The position numbers and the translations under genes are program-made. A DNA stretch of 64,000 nucleotides from Ignavibacteria bacterium (GTDB lineage Bacteria; Bacteroidota; Ignavibacteria; Kapaibacteriales; UBA4661): positions 62,001 through 126,000 of the forward strand of contig JACVZY010000059.1 of NCBI GenBank assembly GCA_014654705.1, written 5' to 3'. The notes beneath the pieces were generated by a model that was given only the letters and a program-made list of their open reading frames with translations, did not search any database and was not told where the DNA came from. This document shows, in pieces, positions 34,423 to 44,852 of the stretch. Position 1 is the first letter of the stretch. Every line of letters begins with the position of its first letter.

Positions 34423-36723
34423 ATGTCCCACAAAATCCGCCGCGCTGCCGTTATCGGCTCAGGTACTATGGGCGCAGCAATCGCTGCACATATCGCTAAT
34501 GCCGGTATTCCGGTGCTGATGCTTGATATTCCTGCCAAAGAGGGCAACGACCGCAACGCTATCGGAAAAGCCGGTCTCGACCGCGCTACCAAAGCCAAGC
34601 CTGCGTCGTTTATGAGTAAAGACCGCGTACGGCTGATTACCGTTGGCAACACCGAAGATGATATTGCCAAACTTGCTGAAGCGGACTGGATTGTCGAAGC
34701 AGTCTTGGAAGACCTGACTATTAAACGACAATTGTGGGAAAAGGTTGAAAAACACGTCTCCCCGACGGCGATTATCAGCAGTAACTCAAGCGGAATACCG
34801 ATGCACCTCCAAATTGAAGGTCGCTCCGAAGCATTTCGAAAACGCTTTATCGGCGCACACTTTTTCACCCCACCACGCTATCTGCACCTGCTGGAACTCA
34901 TCCCCACCAACGAAACCGCACCGGAAGTTATCGAAGAACTCAAGCATTTCGGCGACCACGTTCTTGGCAAAGGCATTGTGATTGCAAACGACGTACCGGG
35001 CTTTGTGGCGAATCGCGTCGGCGTGTTCTCTATGGTGAAGGCAATGAATATCATGATTGAACTTGGATTGAAGCAAGATGTCGTGGACGTTTTGACGGGT
35101 CCGATTCTGGGACGTGCCTCCAGCGCTACCTTCCGTACAGCTGATTTGAGCGGCATCGACATCATCTTTCACGTTACCAAAGGTCTGAAAGACTCCACGG
35201 GCGAAGAATTTGATATTCCGGCGATTGTACCAAAGATGATGGAAGCAAAATTGCTTGGAGATAAGACCAAATCGGGCTTTTACAAAGCAACACGCGATGA
35301 AAAAGGCAAACGCAAAATCCTTGCCCTTAACTTCGACACGCTTGAATACGAAGACCGAGGCAAAGTAAAAATTGCCGAACTGGAAAAGGTAAAAGAAAAA
35401 CCGCTTGCAGATCGCATTAGAGCTGCTTTTGCATTGCAAGATGTCAATGGCGAGTTTATCCGCCGCACCACATTCGAGATGATTCACTACGCTGCAAGCA
35501 AAGTCGGCGTTGTTGCTAATTCGTACTTGGAGATTGACAACGGCTTGTGCTGGGGTTTCGGCTGGCAGGTCGGTCCCTTCGAGACGTGCGATATTTTGGG
35601 CTTGGAATATGTTATTGGTGAACTCAAAAAAATGGGTAAAGATATTCCGGCAATTCTCCAAGAGTATGCCGCAAAGGGTGCAAAATTCTACCCGGATGAT
35701 AAACCAATGCCACGTCCCGCGGGCGTTATCCATATCCCTGACGTTCGCCGCGATGACAAGCGAATCATCAAAGGTATGGACAATGCAAGCCTTGTGGACA
35801 TCGGCGATGGCGTTCTCTTGCTTGAGAAGCACACAAAGATGAACGTGCTGACGCAAGACGTGACTGCACTTATGGAGCTTGCCGTTGAGATTATCCCGAA
35901 AAACGGCTATACGGGCTTGGTTATTGGTAATCAAGGCGATAATTTCTGTGCCGGAGCGAATGTACTCGTGATGGCAATGGCAGCACAATCCGGTATGTTC
36001 GATGCCATTGATGCAGAAATGATTCGCTTCCAGACTGCTATTCGTGCTCTACGCTATGCGCCATTCCCGATTGTAACTGCTCCTTTCAATATGACACTCG
36101 GCGGTGGCGTGGAAATGACCATGATTGCCGATGCCCGCGTCGCTGGTGCGGAAACCTATATGGGATTGGTAGAAGCAGGCGTAGGCTTGATTCCTGCTGG
36201 CGGCGGCTGTACGGAACTGCTGTGGCGTTTCAATCAGCAATTACACCCCGAGGCAGAACCGTTTGAAGCTGTCAAACGCGCTTTTCAGCTTATCTCTATG
36301 GCAAAAGTTTCAACTTCGGCATACGAAGCGCAAGAAATGGGCTTGCTCTTGCCAACCGATATCATCACCATGAACCGCCAGCGTGTTATTGCCGATGCCA
36401 AGCGCCGCGTACAGGAATTGGCTGTGGATTACCTTCCGCCGCTTCCGCGCCGCATCAAGGTTCTGGGCGAGGCTGCATACGCAAACCTTTCTATGGCAAT
36501 TTGGGGTATGCGCGAGGCAAACTACATCAGCGACTACGATGTACATCTCGCAAAGGCGCTTGCTCGCGTTCTTTCCGGTGGCACGCAAAACTTCGTTACC
36601 GAAGTCAGCGAAGAATATATGCATGATTTAGAGCGCGAAGTTTTTGTTGACCTTTGGAAGCAGCCCAAAACACAAGAGCGTGTTATGGCGATGCTGACCA
36701 CGGGCAAGCCGCTTCGCAACTAG
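34423..36723 (+). CDS. 3-hydroxyacyl-CoA dehydrogenase / enoyl-CoA hydratase fusion, FadN type
   Basis: This bifunctional beta-oxidation enzyme of 766 residues has the dehydrogenase part first. The NAD-binding loop is VIGSGTMGAAIAAHIANAGI near residue 10, followed by SSNSSGIPMHL, GAHFFTPPRYLHLLELIP with the catalytic His, and NDVPGFVANRVG. The crotonase part comes last (about residues 470-700), with NFCAGANVLV and LGGGVEMTMIADARVAG forming the oxyanion hole and GLVEAGVGLIPAGGG. This order is opposite to E. coli FadB and the same as Bacillus FadN. FadN genes usually lie with a thiolase and acyl-CoA dehydrogenase; neither adjoins it here. The enoyl-CoA hydratase at the left end of the window could act in the same pathway. 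Confidence 0.94.
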   Translation: MSHKIRRAAVIGSGTMGAAIAAHIANAGIPVLMLDIPAKEGNDRNAIGKAGLDRATKAKPASFMSKDRVRLITVGNTEDDIAKLAEADWIVEAVLEDLTIKRQLWEKVEKHVSPTAIISSNSSGIPMHLQIEGRSEAFRKRFIGAHFFTPPRYLHLLELIPTNETAPEVIEELKHFGDHVLGKGIVIANDVPGFVANRVGVFSMVKAMNIMIELGLKQDVVDVLTGPILGRASSATFRTADLSGIDIIFHVTKGLKDSTGEEFDIPAIVPKMMEAKLLGDKTKSGFYKATRDEKGKRKILALNFDTLEYEDRGKVKIAELEKVKEKPLADRIRAAFALQDVNGEFIRRTTFEMIHYAASKVGVVANSYLEIDNGLCWGFGWQVGPFETCDILGLEYVIGELKKMGKDIPAILQEYAAKGAKFYPDDKPMPRPAGVIHIPDVRRDDKRIIKGMDNASLVDIGDGVLLLEKHTKMNVLTQDVTALMELAVEIIPKNGYTGLVIGNQGDNFCAGANVLVMAMAAQSGMFDAIDAEMIRFQTAIRALRYAPFPIVTAPFNMTLGGGVEMTMIADARVAGAETYMGLVEAGVGLIPAGGGCTELLWRFNQQLHPEAEPFEAVKRAFQLISMAKVSTSAYEAQEMGLLLPTDIITMNRQRVIADAKRRVQELAVDYLPPLPRRIKVLGEAAYANLSMAIWGMREANYISDYDVHLAKALARVLSGGTQNFVTEVSEEYMHDLEREVFVDLWKQPKTQERVMAMLTTGKPLRN

Positions 36724-36748
36724 TCTTCAGGCTCATTACAGATACAGC

Positions 36749-36785
36749 AAGGGCAAGAAAGAATACTCTTTCTCGCCCTTTGTTG
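36749..36785 (+). terminator. Terminator of the FadN-like gene
   Basis: AAGGGCAAGAAAGA (36749-36762) pairs with TCTTTCTCGCCCTT (36767-36780) with one mismatch and a 4-base loop; a T-rich tail TGTTGTTGTC follows. Confidence 0.8.
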
Positions 36786-37086
36786 TTGTCTTTCTAATAC
36801 CATTTTTATTCCCTCTTGAATTCAAGGTTGAAGAATAACGGGCTGCAAGTGAAAAAACGCGAGAGGAGAGAGGCTTGTACCCGATACGATGAGAGAAAAT
36901 GTTGCGCACATTTTCGGAGAACCCAAATGTACAAAAAAGGGCAATACCGCACAAATCCAACAGCCGAGAGCAAATACCTGATACCCGAAGGCGTGAGACT
37001 GTTATGGAAAGATAAAACGGCGGCAATACAGACAACATATTCATCATTGGCAAAGTCTCATAATTTCCGTATTTTGTACGCCTGTG

Positions 37087-37115
37087 TGCTAGGGCGTAAC
37101 GCCCGCGCTCTAGCA
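37087..37115 (+). promoter_or_regulatory. Two-part hairpin in the carA leader
   Basis: TGCTAG (37087-37092) and CTAGCA (37110-37115) close a stem that contains an inner GGGCG/CGCCC hairpin. It ends 44 bp before the carA start. A role in carA control is only a guess. Confidence 0.3.
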
Positions 37116-37159
37116 ATACGACAGCTCAATAGTGGCGAATTTTGCCCTATACTACATAC

Positions 37160-38314
37160 ATGACACCAGCACTGTTAGCGCTTGAAAATGGAATGACCTT
37201 TCGCGGTTTTGCTTTTGGGGATACCGAAGCCGAGGCACAAGGCGAGGTAATTTTTAACACCGCCATGACCGGTTATCAAGAAGCACTTACCGATCCCAGT
37301 TACTACGGGCAAATCCTGACCTTTACCTATCCCCACATCGGCAATTATGGAGTGAACATTCACGACGTGGAGTCCGGCATTATGCAGGCTGGGGGCTTGA
37401 TTGTACGCGAGTATTCCAAAATATACTCGAATTGGCGGGCATCGCACTCATTAGCGGAATTTTTGCAACTCAATCACAAAATTGGTATTGAGGGGCTGGA
37501 TACGCGAGCTTTAGTGCGGGTGCTCAGGAGTGAAGGCGTGATGCGGGGCATTGTCTCGGCTAAGGAGACAAATACGGATGTACTCATAGACCGTGCCCGC
37601 GCTATCCCAAGCATGGACGGGCTTGACTTGACGGGCTATGTGACGTGCAAAGAAGCACATTTGTACCAAGAAGCCGACGAACCATACATTCTCAATGTCA
37701 ATGGTTACCGTTCGCCCAAGAAATTACGGGTGGCAGCGATTGATTATGGCATCAAAAAGAACATTCTGCGCCGTCTGGCAAGCTATGGTTGCGAAATTAG
37801 GCTGTTCCCATCGAACGCAACAGCAAGTGACATTCGCGCCTACAACCCTGACGGTATCTTTCTTTCCAATGGTCCCGGCGACCCTGCTGCGGTAAACATT
37901 GATGCGGTGCGCGAACTTCTCGCCGAAAAGCCCGTTTTTGGTATTTGCTTGGGTCACCAAATCTTGGGTTTGGCGTTGAAAGCAACCACTTACAAAATGA
38001 AATTCGGGCATCGTGGCGTGAACCATCCGGTGAAAAATCTTCTCACGGGAGGAATTGAAATTACGTCGCAAAATCATGGTTTTGCCGTAGATGCAGCATC
38101 GATGCCGCCGGAGATTGAGCTAACGCACATCAATCTGAACGACAATACCGTGTCGGGATTCCGGCACCGCACTTTGCCCATCTTTTGTGTGCAGTACCAC
38201 CCCGAAGCAGCACCCGGCACGCACGATTCCGACTATCTTTTCCGTCAATTTGTCGAAGCTATGAACGCTGAGGCTGTGAATGCCAATAGACGTTCATTTG
38301 CAGCCGTTGCATAA
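37160..38314 (+). CDS. carA: Carbamoyl-phosphate synthase small subunit
   Basis: CarA is the glutaminase half of carbamoyl-phosphate synthetase and supplies ammonia to CarB for arginine and pyrimidine synthesis. From the ATG at 37160 it has 384 residues, the normal size. The N-terminal domain shows LENGMTFRGFAFGD, GEVIFNTAMTGYQEALTDPS and the LDTRALVRVLRSEG motif. The class I amidotransferase domain has the nucleophile Cys in FGICLGHQILGLAL and the His-Glu pair in VQYHPEAAPGTHDS. carB is not in the window. The GNAT gene starts 31 bp downstream and probably shares the transcript, which ties the pair to arginine synthesis. Confidence 0.96.
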   Translation: MTPALLALENGMTFRGFAFGDTEAEAQGEVIFNTAMTGYQEALTDPSYYGQILTFTYPHIGNYGVNIHDVESGIMQAGGLIVREYSKIYSNWRASHSLAEFLQLNHKIGIEGLDTRALVRVLRSEGVMRGIVSAKETNTDVLIDRARAIPSMDGLDLTGYVTCKEAHLYQEADEPYILNVNGYRSPKKLRVAAIDYGIKKNILRRLASYGCEIRLFPSNATASDIRAYNPDGIFLSNGPGDPAAVNIDAVRELLAEKPVFGICLGHQILGLALKATTYKMKFGHRGVNHPVKNLLTGGIEITSQNHGFAVDAASMPPEIELTHINLNDNTVSGFRHRTLPIFCVQYHPEAAPGTHDSDYLFRQFVEAMNAEAVNANRRSFAAVA

Positions 38315-38345
38315 TTTTCTCCATCGTTCTTTCGTTATTACGCTC

Positions 38346-39113
38346 ATGTCTAACAGTAGTGATACCGCACCTGTCCTCGAACCTCCGGTCAATTCATCTC
38401 CCGAAACACTCCTACCGCTTCCTGTTCTTCAGCCAGCCGACGACCGCTTCAGGGTGCAGGTTGCCAGCGAAGAACACACGCGCTTTGCTGAGGAAATCTG
38501 TGCTGAAATGGAGGCATCAGCAAAAGTGCGTGGTACGGGGATTGCCAAGCGCAAACCGGAATATATCATCAACAAAATGCACGAAGGCAAGGCGGTCATT
38601 GCCCTGACGGACGACAATCGTTTTGCGGGTTTCTGCTATATTGAGACATGGAGCGGCAAAGAATTTGTTGCCAATTCGGGATTGATTGTCGTGCCGGAAT
38701 TTCGCAAAGATGGTTTGGCAAAGCGCATCAAACAGCGTATTTTCGAGCTTTCGCGCGAAAAATTTCCTGATGCAAAAATTTTCGGTATTACCACCAGTCA
38801 TGCGGTAATGAAAATTAATACCGAGCTTGGTTATGTGCCGGCTCCTTTCTCCGAATTGACGCAAGACGAAACCTTTTGGAATGGCTGCAGTTCTTGTCCG
38901 AATTACGATATTCTGTCTCGAACACAGCGTAAAATGTGCCTGTGTACCGGTATGCTTTTCGACCCCAACGACCCACATCCCATCGTGGAGCGTGTTGCGG
39001 AGCACCTTAGCCCAGAGATTGCGGCGCAACTTCTGAACGGGGAACCTCTCGACAACAACGCTTCTGAAAATGATGGTATAGAAAACAGAGAAGCCAAAAA
39101 CAAGGATGAATAG
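38346..39113 (+). CDS. GNAT acetyltransferase, probable N-acetylglutamate synthase
   Basis: From the ATG at 38346 this 255-residue protein has a Ser/Pro-rich N-terminal 30 residues, then a GNAT domain. KPEYIINKMHEGKAVIALTD and NRFAGFCYIETWSGKEFVAN lead to the acetyl-CoA loop VVPEFRKDGLAKRIKQRIFE. A cysteine set (Cys181, Cys184, Cys198, Cys200; NGCSSCPNYDIL and MCLCTGML) suggests a bound metal. From memory, the same sequence pattern occurs in the acetyltransferase that sits beside argG in Bacteroidetes and is thought to replace ArgA as the first enzyme of arginine synthesis. Here it follows carA by 31 bp, and argG is in the same window. A charged tail (NNASENDGIENREAKNKDE) closes it. Confidence 0.8.
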   Translation: MSNSSDTAPVLEPPVNSSPETLLPLPVLQPADDRFRVQVASEEHTRFAEEICAEMEASAKVRGTGIAKRKPEYIINKMHEGKAVIALTDDNRFAGFCYIETWSGKEFVANSGLIVVPEFRKDGLAKRIKQRIFELSREKFPDAKIFGITTSHAVMKINTELGYVPAPFSELTQDETFWNGCSSCPNYDILSRTQRKMCLCTGMLFDPNDPHPIVERVAEHLSPEIAAQLLNGEPLDNNASENDGIENREAKNKDE

Positions 39114-39284
39114 TAAAAATTCCGCGAATAGCGAAGAAATTTTTTGCTGAACAGCATTTTTTGCAAATCGCACTTGCAATTAACGCTCTAATACGCTATG
39201 TTGTGCTTCAAAAGCCGATGTGTTGGCGAAAGCCCCATCGTTCTCCCTCCATCCTACTTCTTGCCTCTCATGGTGGGGTGTTCA

Positions 39285-39782
39285 ATGAAAACCATTCCAA
39301 ACGCATTTTGCACGCACGGGAAGCGACAGCCTCATATTCTCGTTCTTCCTTTTCTTTTTTTGTTGTTCGTCTTTGGCACTTTATGGCTTACGGGGTGTAG
39401 TGACGATATACTTAATCCTCCGGTGGATATTCCTTCGGGTGAGTACCAAGGTCAGTATGCGCTTTCGCATGCCAATCCTGCCGATACCCTTGGTTTACGA
39501 AGTGGTGTGAGCGAAATAACCTTGTCAATAAACTCAACCCTCAAAACATACAGCCTGACACCCTTCGGCGACAGTTCACGAATTCTTTCCAGCCAGGGTG
39601 CGTACAAGCTGGCGTACCGGAAGATTACCTTTACTGACCGCTCTATGAAAACAGTATCTGATACGGCGCTTTTGCTCAATGGTGAATTTACGTACACCTT
39701 CGATGGTGTAAATCTCGTTATCACACAAAGCGATGCCGTCACGAAACGTGAGAAGTCGTTTTTTCTCTTGCGAGCACGGTAA
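39285..39782 (+). CDS. Small lipoprotein of unknown function
   Basis: From the ATG at 39285 this 165-residue protein has a long basic N-terminal stretch, a hydrophobic segment (HILVLPFLFLLFVFGTLW) and the lipobox LTGC followed by SDD. The Asp after the lipid-bearing Cys hints at inner-membrane retention under E. coli rules, which may not hold in this lineage. The mature part (GEYQGQYALSHANPADTLGL to FTYTFDGVNLVITQSDAVTK) looks like a small beta-sandwich or lipocalin-like barrel. I recognise no family. It stands alone between the GNAT gene and eno. Confidence 0.7.
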   Translation: MKTIPNAFCTHGKRQPHILVLPFLFLLFVFGTLWLTGCSDDILNPPVDIPSGEYQGQYALSHANPADTLGLRSGVSEITLSINSTLKTYSLTPFGDSSRILSSQGAYKLAYRKITFTDRSMKTVSDTALLLNGEFTYTFDGVNLVITQSDAVTKREKSFFLLRAR

Positions 39783-39812
39783 AGGAACGTTCGGGATAAA
39801 GTACCACAATAA

Positions 39813-41174
<1,362 letters not shown>

Positions 41175-41341
41175 ATGCGTACGCAGTGTTCCCAAAACTG
41201 CCTGTTTTTAATACTCACAGCATAAATTTCTATATTACCGGGACGTAAGAACGGCAGCGTGTGTGAAGAAAAAGTCGATACCCCGGAAGAAGTCGTCATC
41301 CTTAACTTACCGATATGTTTCATTTTTAATGGTGTACCGAT

Positions 41342-42739
41342 ATGATAGTTTTTGGTACGGATGGTTGGCGCGGACTGATTGCCCGCGACTTTACCTTTGA
41401 AAACGTACAGATTGTTGCCCTTGCAACTGCGCTGTATGCTCTAAAAGTTGACAAAAAGAAAGCAAGTGTCGTCATCGGCTACGATGCTCGTTTCCTCTCC
41501 AGAGAATTTGCCGAAGAAGCAGCGTGTGTTATGGCTTCCAAGGGGGTTGTGGTGCATATCACTGAAGCGATTGCTTCCACGCCTCAAGTATCTTTTGCGA
41601 CGAAACAAAAGAAAGCGACCATTGGCGTCGTTATCACGGCAAGCCATAATCCAGCCGAATATAACGGATATAAGCTCAAAAGTAGCACAGGTGGTCCGGC
41701 TTTCCCAGAAGTCATCGCGGAAGTAGAAAAAGAATTAGCGGCACTTGAAAAGAAGCGTCCAGCTATTAAGTTCAAGACTTTTGATGAGTATGTAAAAGAG
41801 AAGTTGGTTCGTCCTTTCGGCTCGAAAGAATCATATTTGCGCTATGTGAAGCGTAAAATTGACATGCCACTCATTATCAAATCCGGCGTAAAAGTGCTGT
41901 TCGACCCGATGCACGGTGCGGGCATCAACACGATTAAAGACCTTTTGCCCAAAGCTGACGAGATTCATGGCGAATACAATCCGTCCTTTGGCGAAATTGA
42001 CCACCCAGAACCAATGGCGGAATACCTGCCGACGCTTATCGAAAAGGTCAAAGAAGGCAAGTACGACGTTGGTTTGGCAACCGATGGCGATGCAGATCGC
42101 TTGGGTGCTGTGGATGAAAACGGTCACTTTGTGGATTCGCACAAAGTATTCATGCTGCTATTGAAGTATTTGTACGAAGACAAAAAGAAACGCGGCGCTG
42201 TGGCGAAAACCATTGCGCTAACGTCGATGGTAAACAAATACTGTGATAAATACGGCATCAAATTGCACGAACTTCCGATTGGTTTCAAGTACGTCAGCAA
42301 GCTGATGGCAACCGATAAAATCCTTATTGGCGGCGAGGAATCGGGTGGCTTGGGGACGATTATCCATATCCCAGAGCGCGATGGTATTTTCAATGGAATG
42401 TTGCTCTTGGAGATGATGGCAAAGCGCAAGAAGAAACTGAGCGAGCTGGTGGAAGAACTCGAAGACGAGTTTGGCGTACACCGTTACCGTCGGCGCGACG
42501 TGCGCACAACCGATAAAATCAAGCAAGACATCCTTAAAGCCTGCGCAAAAAAGCCAAAGCAACTCGGTCGCTACAAGGTTACCTCTATTGATACTACCGA
42601 CGGCTACAAGTTCTTTATTGACAAGGGTTGGTTGCTCGTTCGCGCCTCCGGCACAGAGCCACTTTTGCGGTATTACGCCGAAGCCGATTCGATGAATAAA
42701 GTAAATGAGCTTTTAGAAGAAGGCTTGAAAATGAAGTAA
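41342..42739 (+). CDS. Phosphoglucomutase/phosphomannomutase family enzyme
   Basis: This alpha-D-phosphohexomutase of 465 residues moves phosphate between C1 and C6 of a hexose. The phosphoserine is Ser101 in VITASHNPAEYNG. The metal-binding loop DGDADRLGAVD, the sugar-binding GGEESGGLGT and the phosphate-binding RASGTEPLLRYY are all in place. The start MIVFGTDGWRGLIARDFTFE is typical of the archaeal/Bacteroidetes-like branch rather than E. coli Pgm. The sequence alone does not show whether glucose, mannose or glucosamine phosphate is the substrate. It ends at a clear terminator. Confidence 0.93.
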   Translation: MIVFGTDGWRGLIARDFTFENVQIVALATALYALKVDKKKASVVIGYDARFLSREFAEEAACVMASKGVVVHITEAIASTPQVSFATKQKKATIGVVITASHNPAEYNGYKLKSSTGGPAFPEVIAEVEKELAALEKKRPAIKFKTFDEYVKEKLVRPFGSKESYLRYVKRKIDMPLIIKSGVKVLFDPMHGAGINTIKDLLPKADEIHGEYNPSFGEIDHPEPMAEYLPTLIEKVKEGKYDVGLATDGDADRLGAVDENGHFVDSHKVFMLLLKYLYEDKKKRGAVAKTIALTSMVNKYCDKYGIKLHELPIGFKYVSKLMATDKILIGGEESGGLGTIIHIPERDGIFNGMLLLEMMAKRKKKLSELVEELEDEFGVHRYRRRDVRTTDKIKQDILKACAKKPKQLGRYKVTSIDTTDGYKFFIDKGWLLVRASGTEPLLRYYAEADSMNKVNELLEEGLKMK

Positions 42740-42776
42740 AGGGCAACAATAAAACGTAGATTGTATGCGTCATTTG

Positions 42777-42810
42777 GGCAGAGTTTCCTTTATCGAACTC
42801 TGCCTTTTTT
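42777..42810 (+). terminator. Terminator of the phosphohexomutase gene
   Basis: GGCAGAGTT (42777-42785) and AACTCTGCC (42796-42804) pair perfectly, followed by six T residues. It ends only 22 bp before the DUF971 gene, so that gene needs its own promoter or read-through. Confidence 0.88.
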
Positions 42811-42832
42811 ATCTCTCAACTCCAGCAACTCT

Positions 42833-43210
42833 ATGATGACGACAAGCACCTTTCCAACAAAGATTTCTCGACCGAAGCCATATTTGCTTTCTATCGAATG
42901 GTCGGACGGCGTGACAACAACCATCACGCTCCGTACCTTTCGCGACGAGTGCCCATGCGCTGCCTGCAAGGGGGAAACCATCATGGGAACGACGTATTCG
43001 TTCGGGATGCAGGTAATGACGCCGGGCAAGTACGAACTATCAAGTATTCAAGCGGTGGGAAATTACGCTATCCAAGCTGATTGGAAAGACGGACACAATA
43101 CAGGACTCTATTCGTGGGATATATTGCGGCGCATAACCGATGATTTTGCCCTCTCCTCACAACAACGTGAAGAAATAGAGCGTCAGGCTGCAAACGAAGG
43201 ACTGGCATAG
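42833..43210 (+). CDS. DUF971 protein (gamma-butyrobetaine hydroxylase N-domain-like)
   Basis: From the ATG at 42833 this 125-residue protein is a single DUF971 domain. The markers are YLLSIEWSDGVTTTITLRTF, the conserved DECPCAACKGE (Cys-Xaa-Cys-Ala-Ala-Cys-like set), AVGNYAIQADWKDGHNTGLY and SWDILRRI. DUF971 proteins have been linked to iron-sulfur or zinc handling and occur as the N-terminal domain of gamma-butyrobetaine hydroxylase; the single-domain form has no settled function. The gene converges with the membrane protein at 43233, with 22 bp between stops. Confidence 0.88.
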   Translation: MMTTSTFPTKISRPKPYLLSIEWSDGVTTTITLRTFRDECPCAACKGETIMGTTYSFGMQVMTPGKYELSSIQAVGNYAIQADWKDGHNTGLYSWDILRRITDDFALSSQQREEIERQAANEGLA

Positions 43211-43232
43211 AACTGTGTCGGCAAAGATGGCA

Positions 43233-44852
43233 TTAAATCTCAATTTTCTCCAGAAGCATGAATTGCAACTCTGGAATTTGTGCTTTGTGAGGCGTGTAAT
43301 AGATATTATTATTGCCTCGGTCGGTGTCTTCCCAGAAGGTTGGCTCCGCGCTTTCGATGCGCTTGCAGATAACATCTACCATGCCAGCGGCTTTCATGGG
43401 GTCAACGCCTACGATGTCATCGGAAATGTCGTCCACGACCATTGCAGCGAGTTCGTAATCCTGCTGAAAGATGTAAAAAAGTGCCAAACCTGCTTGCAAG
43501 GTGCGCACACCGGAAGTGAAAACGGTATCACTTGTGGCGTTGGGAGCTTTTACGAGTAAATCATCCATTTCGAGGAGCTCACAGAGAAGTTGGCGCTGAG
43601 TATCGCGTTCCCAGCCGAGTTCGCTAATCAATATCAAGACTTCTTTCATCTCGAAGGTGAATACGTCGTTGATAAAGGCGAGTGTCTGCTGAGTCTGGCT
43701 GTTGCGGAAGATTTCGGAGCCATACATTTTGAGGTAGCGCATGGCTTTTTTGACCAGCTCTTTGCGGTCATTGAGTGCCAGCTGCTTGATGTAGGTGCTG
43801 TAATGGAAGGCGAGATTGTAGAGATTCCGTGCCTCAAGATTGGAAACACCGTGCTTGAAAGCAGAGCGCATCATGGTATTGAATCGGACGAGCATATATT
43901 CCATGAGTACATCGTCGCCAAGTTCCATCACGCTTTCGGCAACGAGATTAAGCTCTGAGCCGCAAAGGGAAGCGAGGTCAAAGGCATTTTCATACAAGCA
44001 TTTATTGTAAGCATCGCCGAGAATGCGCAGACACTTGAGTTCGTAGAAGGTCTGTGTGTCTTCAATTTCTTTGAACTGTACTTCAAGCGTTTGGAAGGAA
44101 ATATCAGTTGCTACCTGAAGGCTCATTTTGAAAAAGTCAGGATGAAGCAGTTCTTTCACTCTGAGATATTCGCGTATGATGGAGCAGATATTGATAATAA
44201 TCTGTGCTTGCAGTTCTTTGAAGGTTACAAAAAAGAGGATGTTATCTAGTTGATTCAAATATCGAAACAGCTCCTCTTGTGTCAGCGATGTGTTTTCGCG
44301 TAGGCGTAGCCAACGGCGAAGATTAGGCGAGGCAAGGCTTTGAAGGAGGGTAATATTTTCATTGTAAATCTTGCGAATAATCGTCGAAGGTTTGGTCATC
44401 GCAAGAATATAGTAAATATAGGGAAACGCCAAAATAAGGCTCAGGGGCAGGAGAACGAAGGTATTGTACAGTCCGCTTGAGGGGCGAATTTCCATCAATT
44501 TCTGGATAATAATGGCGTGTAGAGCAGACAAAACTAGAAACCACGCATAAAGCAAGCTCCGCCAGTCATTCATATAAACGTCAATCATACGCGGAACGAC
44601 TTGGGAAGCAATGGTGATAATGACCACCAGTGTCCCGATAATCATGCTCACCACTCCAAGCCACGTCTCGGGCGCAAATGACATATCCATCAGAACGCTC
44701 TGTCCTATCGGCAGAGTAATGAAAGGCATGAAGAGCCATGCTCCAATGTCTCCCGCAATGATACATGAAGCGACAAAAACAAATGCTATCCAGAAACGGT
44801 TTCTTCGTGTAAAAAGGACGCTGGCGTAATAGACGTTAAATAACTGCATCAT
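43233..44852 (-). CDS. DUF2254-like membrane protein
   Basis: From the ATG at 44852 the product has 540 residues. The N-terminal third has four hydrophobic segments: FWIAFVFVASCIIAGDIGAW, LGVVSMIIGTLVVIITIASQ, LYAWFLVLSALHAIIIQ and FVLLPLSLILAFPYIYYILA. The SMIIGTLVVIITIASQVVPR segment followed by a NDW and a fourth helix resembles DUF2254 membrane proteins. The remaining 350 residues are soluble, helical and acidic, with a TPR-like feel (YNLAFHYSTYIKQLALNDRK, LISELGWERDTQRQLLCELL). The function is unknown. It diverges from rimP across a 354-bp region. Confidence 0.75.
   Translation of the reverse strand: MMQLFNVYYASVLFTRRNRFWIAFVFVASCIIAGDIGAWLFMPFITLPIGQSVLMDMSFAPETWLGVVSMIIGTLVVIITIASQVVPRMIDVYMNDWRSLLYAWFLVLSALHAIIIQKLMEIRPSSGLYNTFVLLPLSLILAFPYIYYILAMTKPSTIIRKIYNENITLLQSLASPNLRRWLRLRENTSLTQEELFRYLNQLDNILFFVTFKELQAQIIINICSIIREYLRVKELLHPDFFKMSLQVATDISFQTLEVQFKEIEDTQTFYELKCLRILGDAYNKCLYENAFDLASLCGSELNLVAESVMELGDDVLMEYMLVRFNTMMRSAFKHGVSNLEARNLYNLAFHYSTYIKQLALNDRKELVKKAMRYLKMYGSEIFRNSQTQQTLAFINDVFTFEMKEVLILISELGWERDTQRQLLCELLEMDDLLVKAPNATSDTVFTSGVRTLQAGLALFYIFQQDYELAAMVVDDISDDIVGVDPMKAAGMVDVICKRIESAEPTFWEDTDRGNNNIYYTPHKAQIPELQFMLLEKIEI

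Larger units (their letters stand above)
36724..37159. other. 436-bp gap between the FadN-like gene and carA
   Basis: Apart from the terminator at 36749 and a small hairpin at 37087, nothing is recognised. Frames of 115 residues (plus) and 126 residues (minus) cross each other here; both have basic, low-order composition without family features and I do not call them genes. Confidence 0.5.

Noticed and set aside
36736-37163. Two overlapping frames (115 residues plus, 126 residues minus) in the gap before carA
   Set aside because: They overlap each other and the carA start or the upstream terminator, have no signal peptide or family motif, and their composition looks random.
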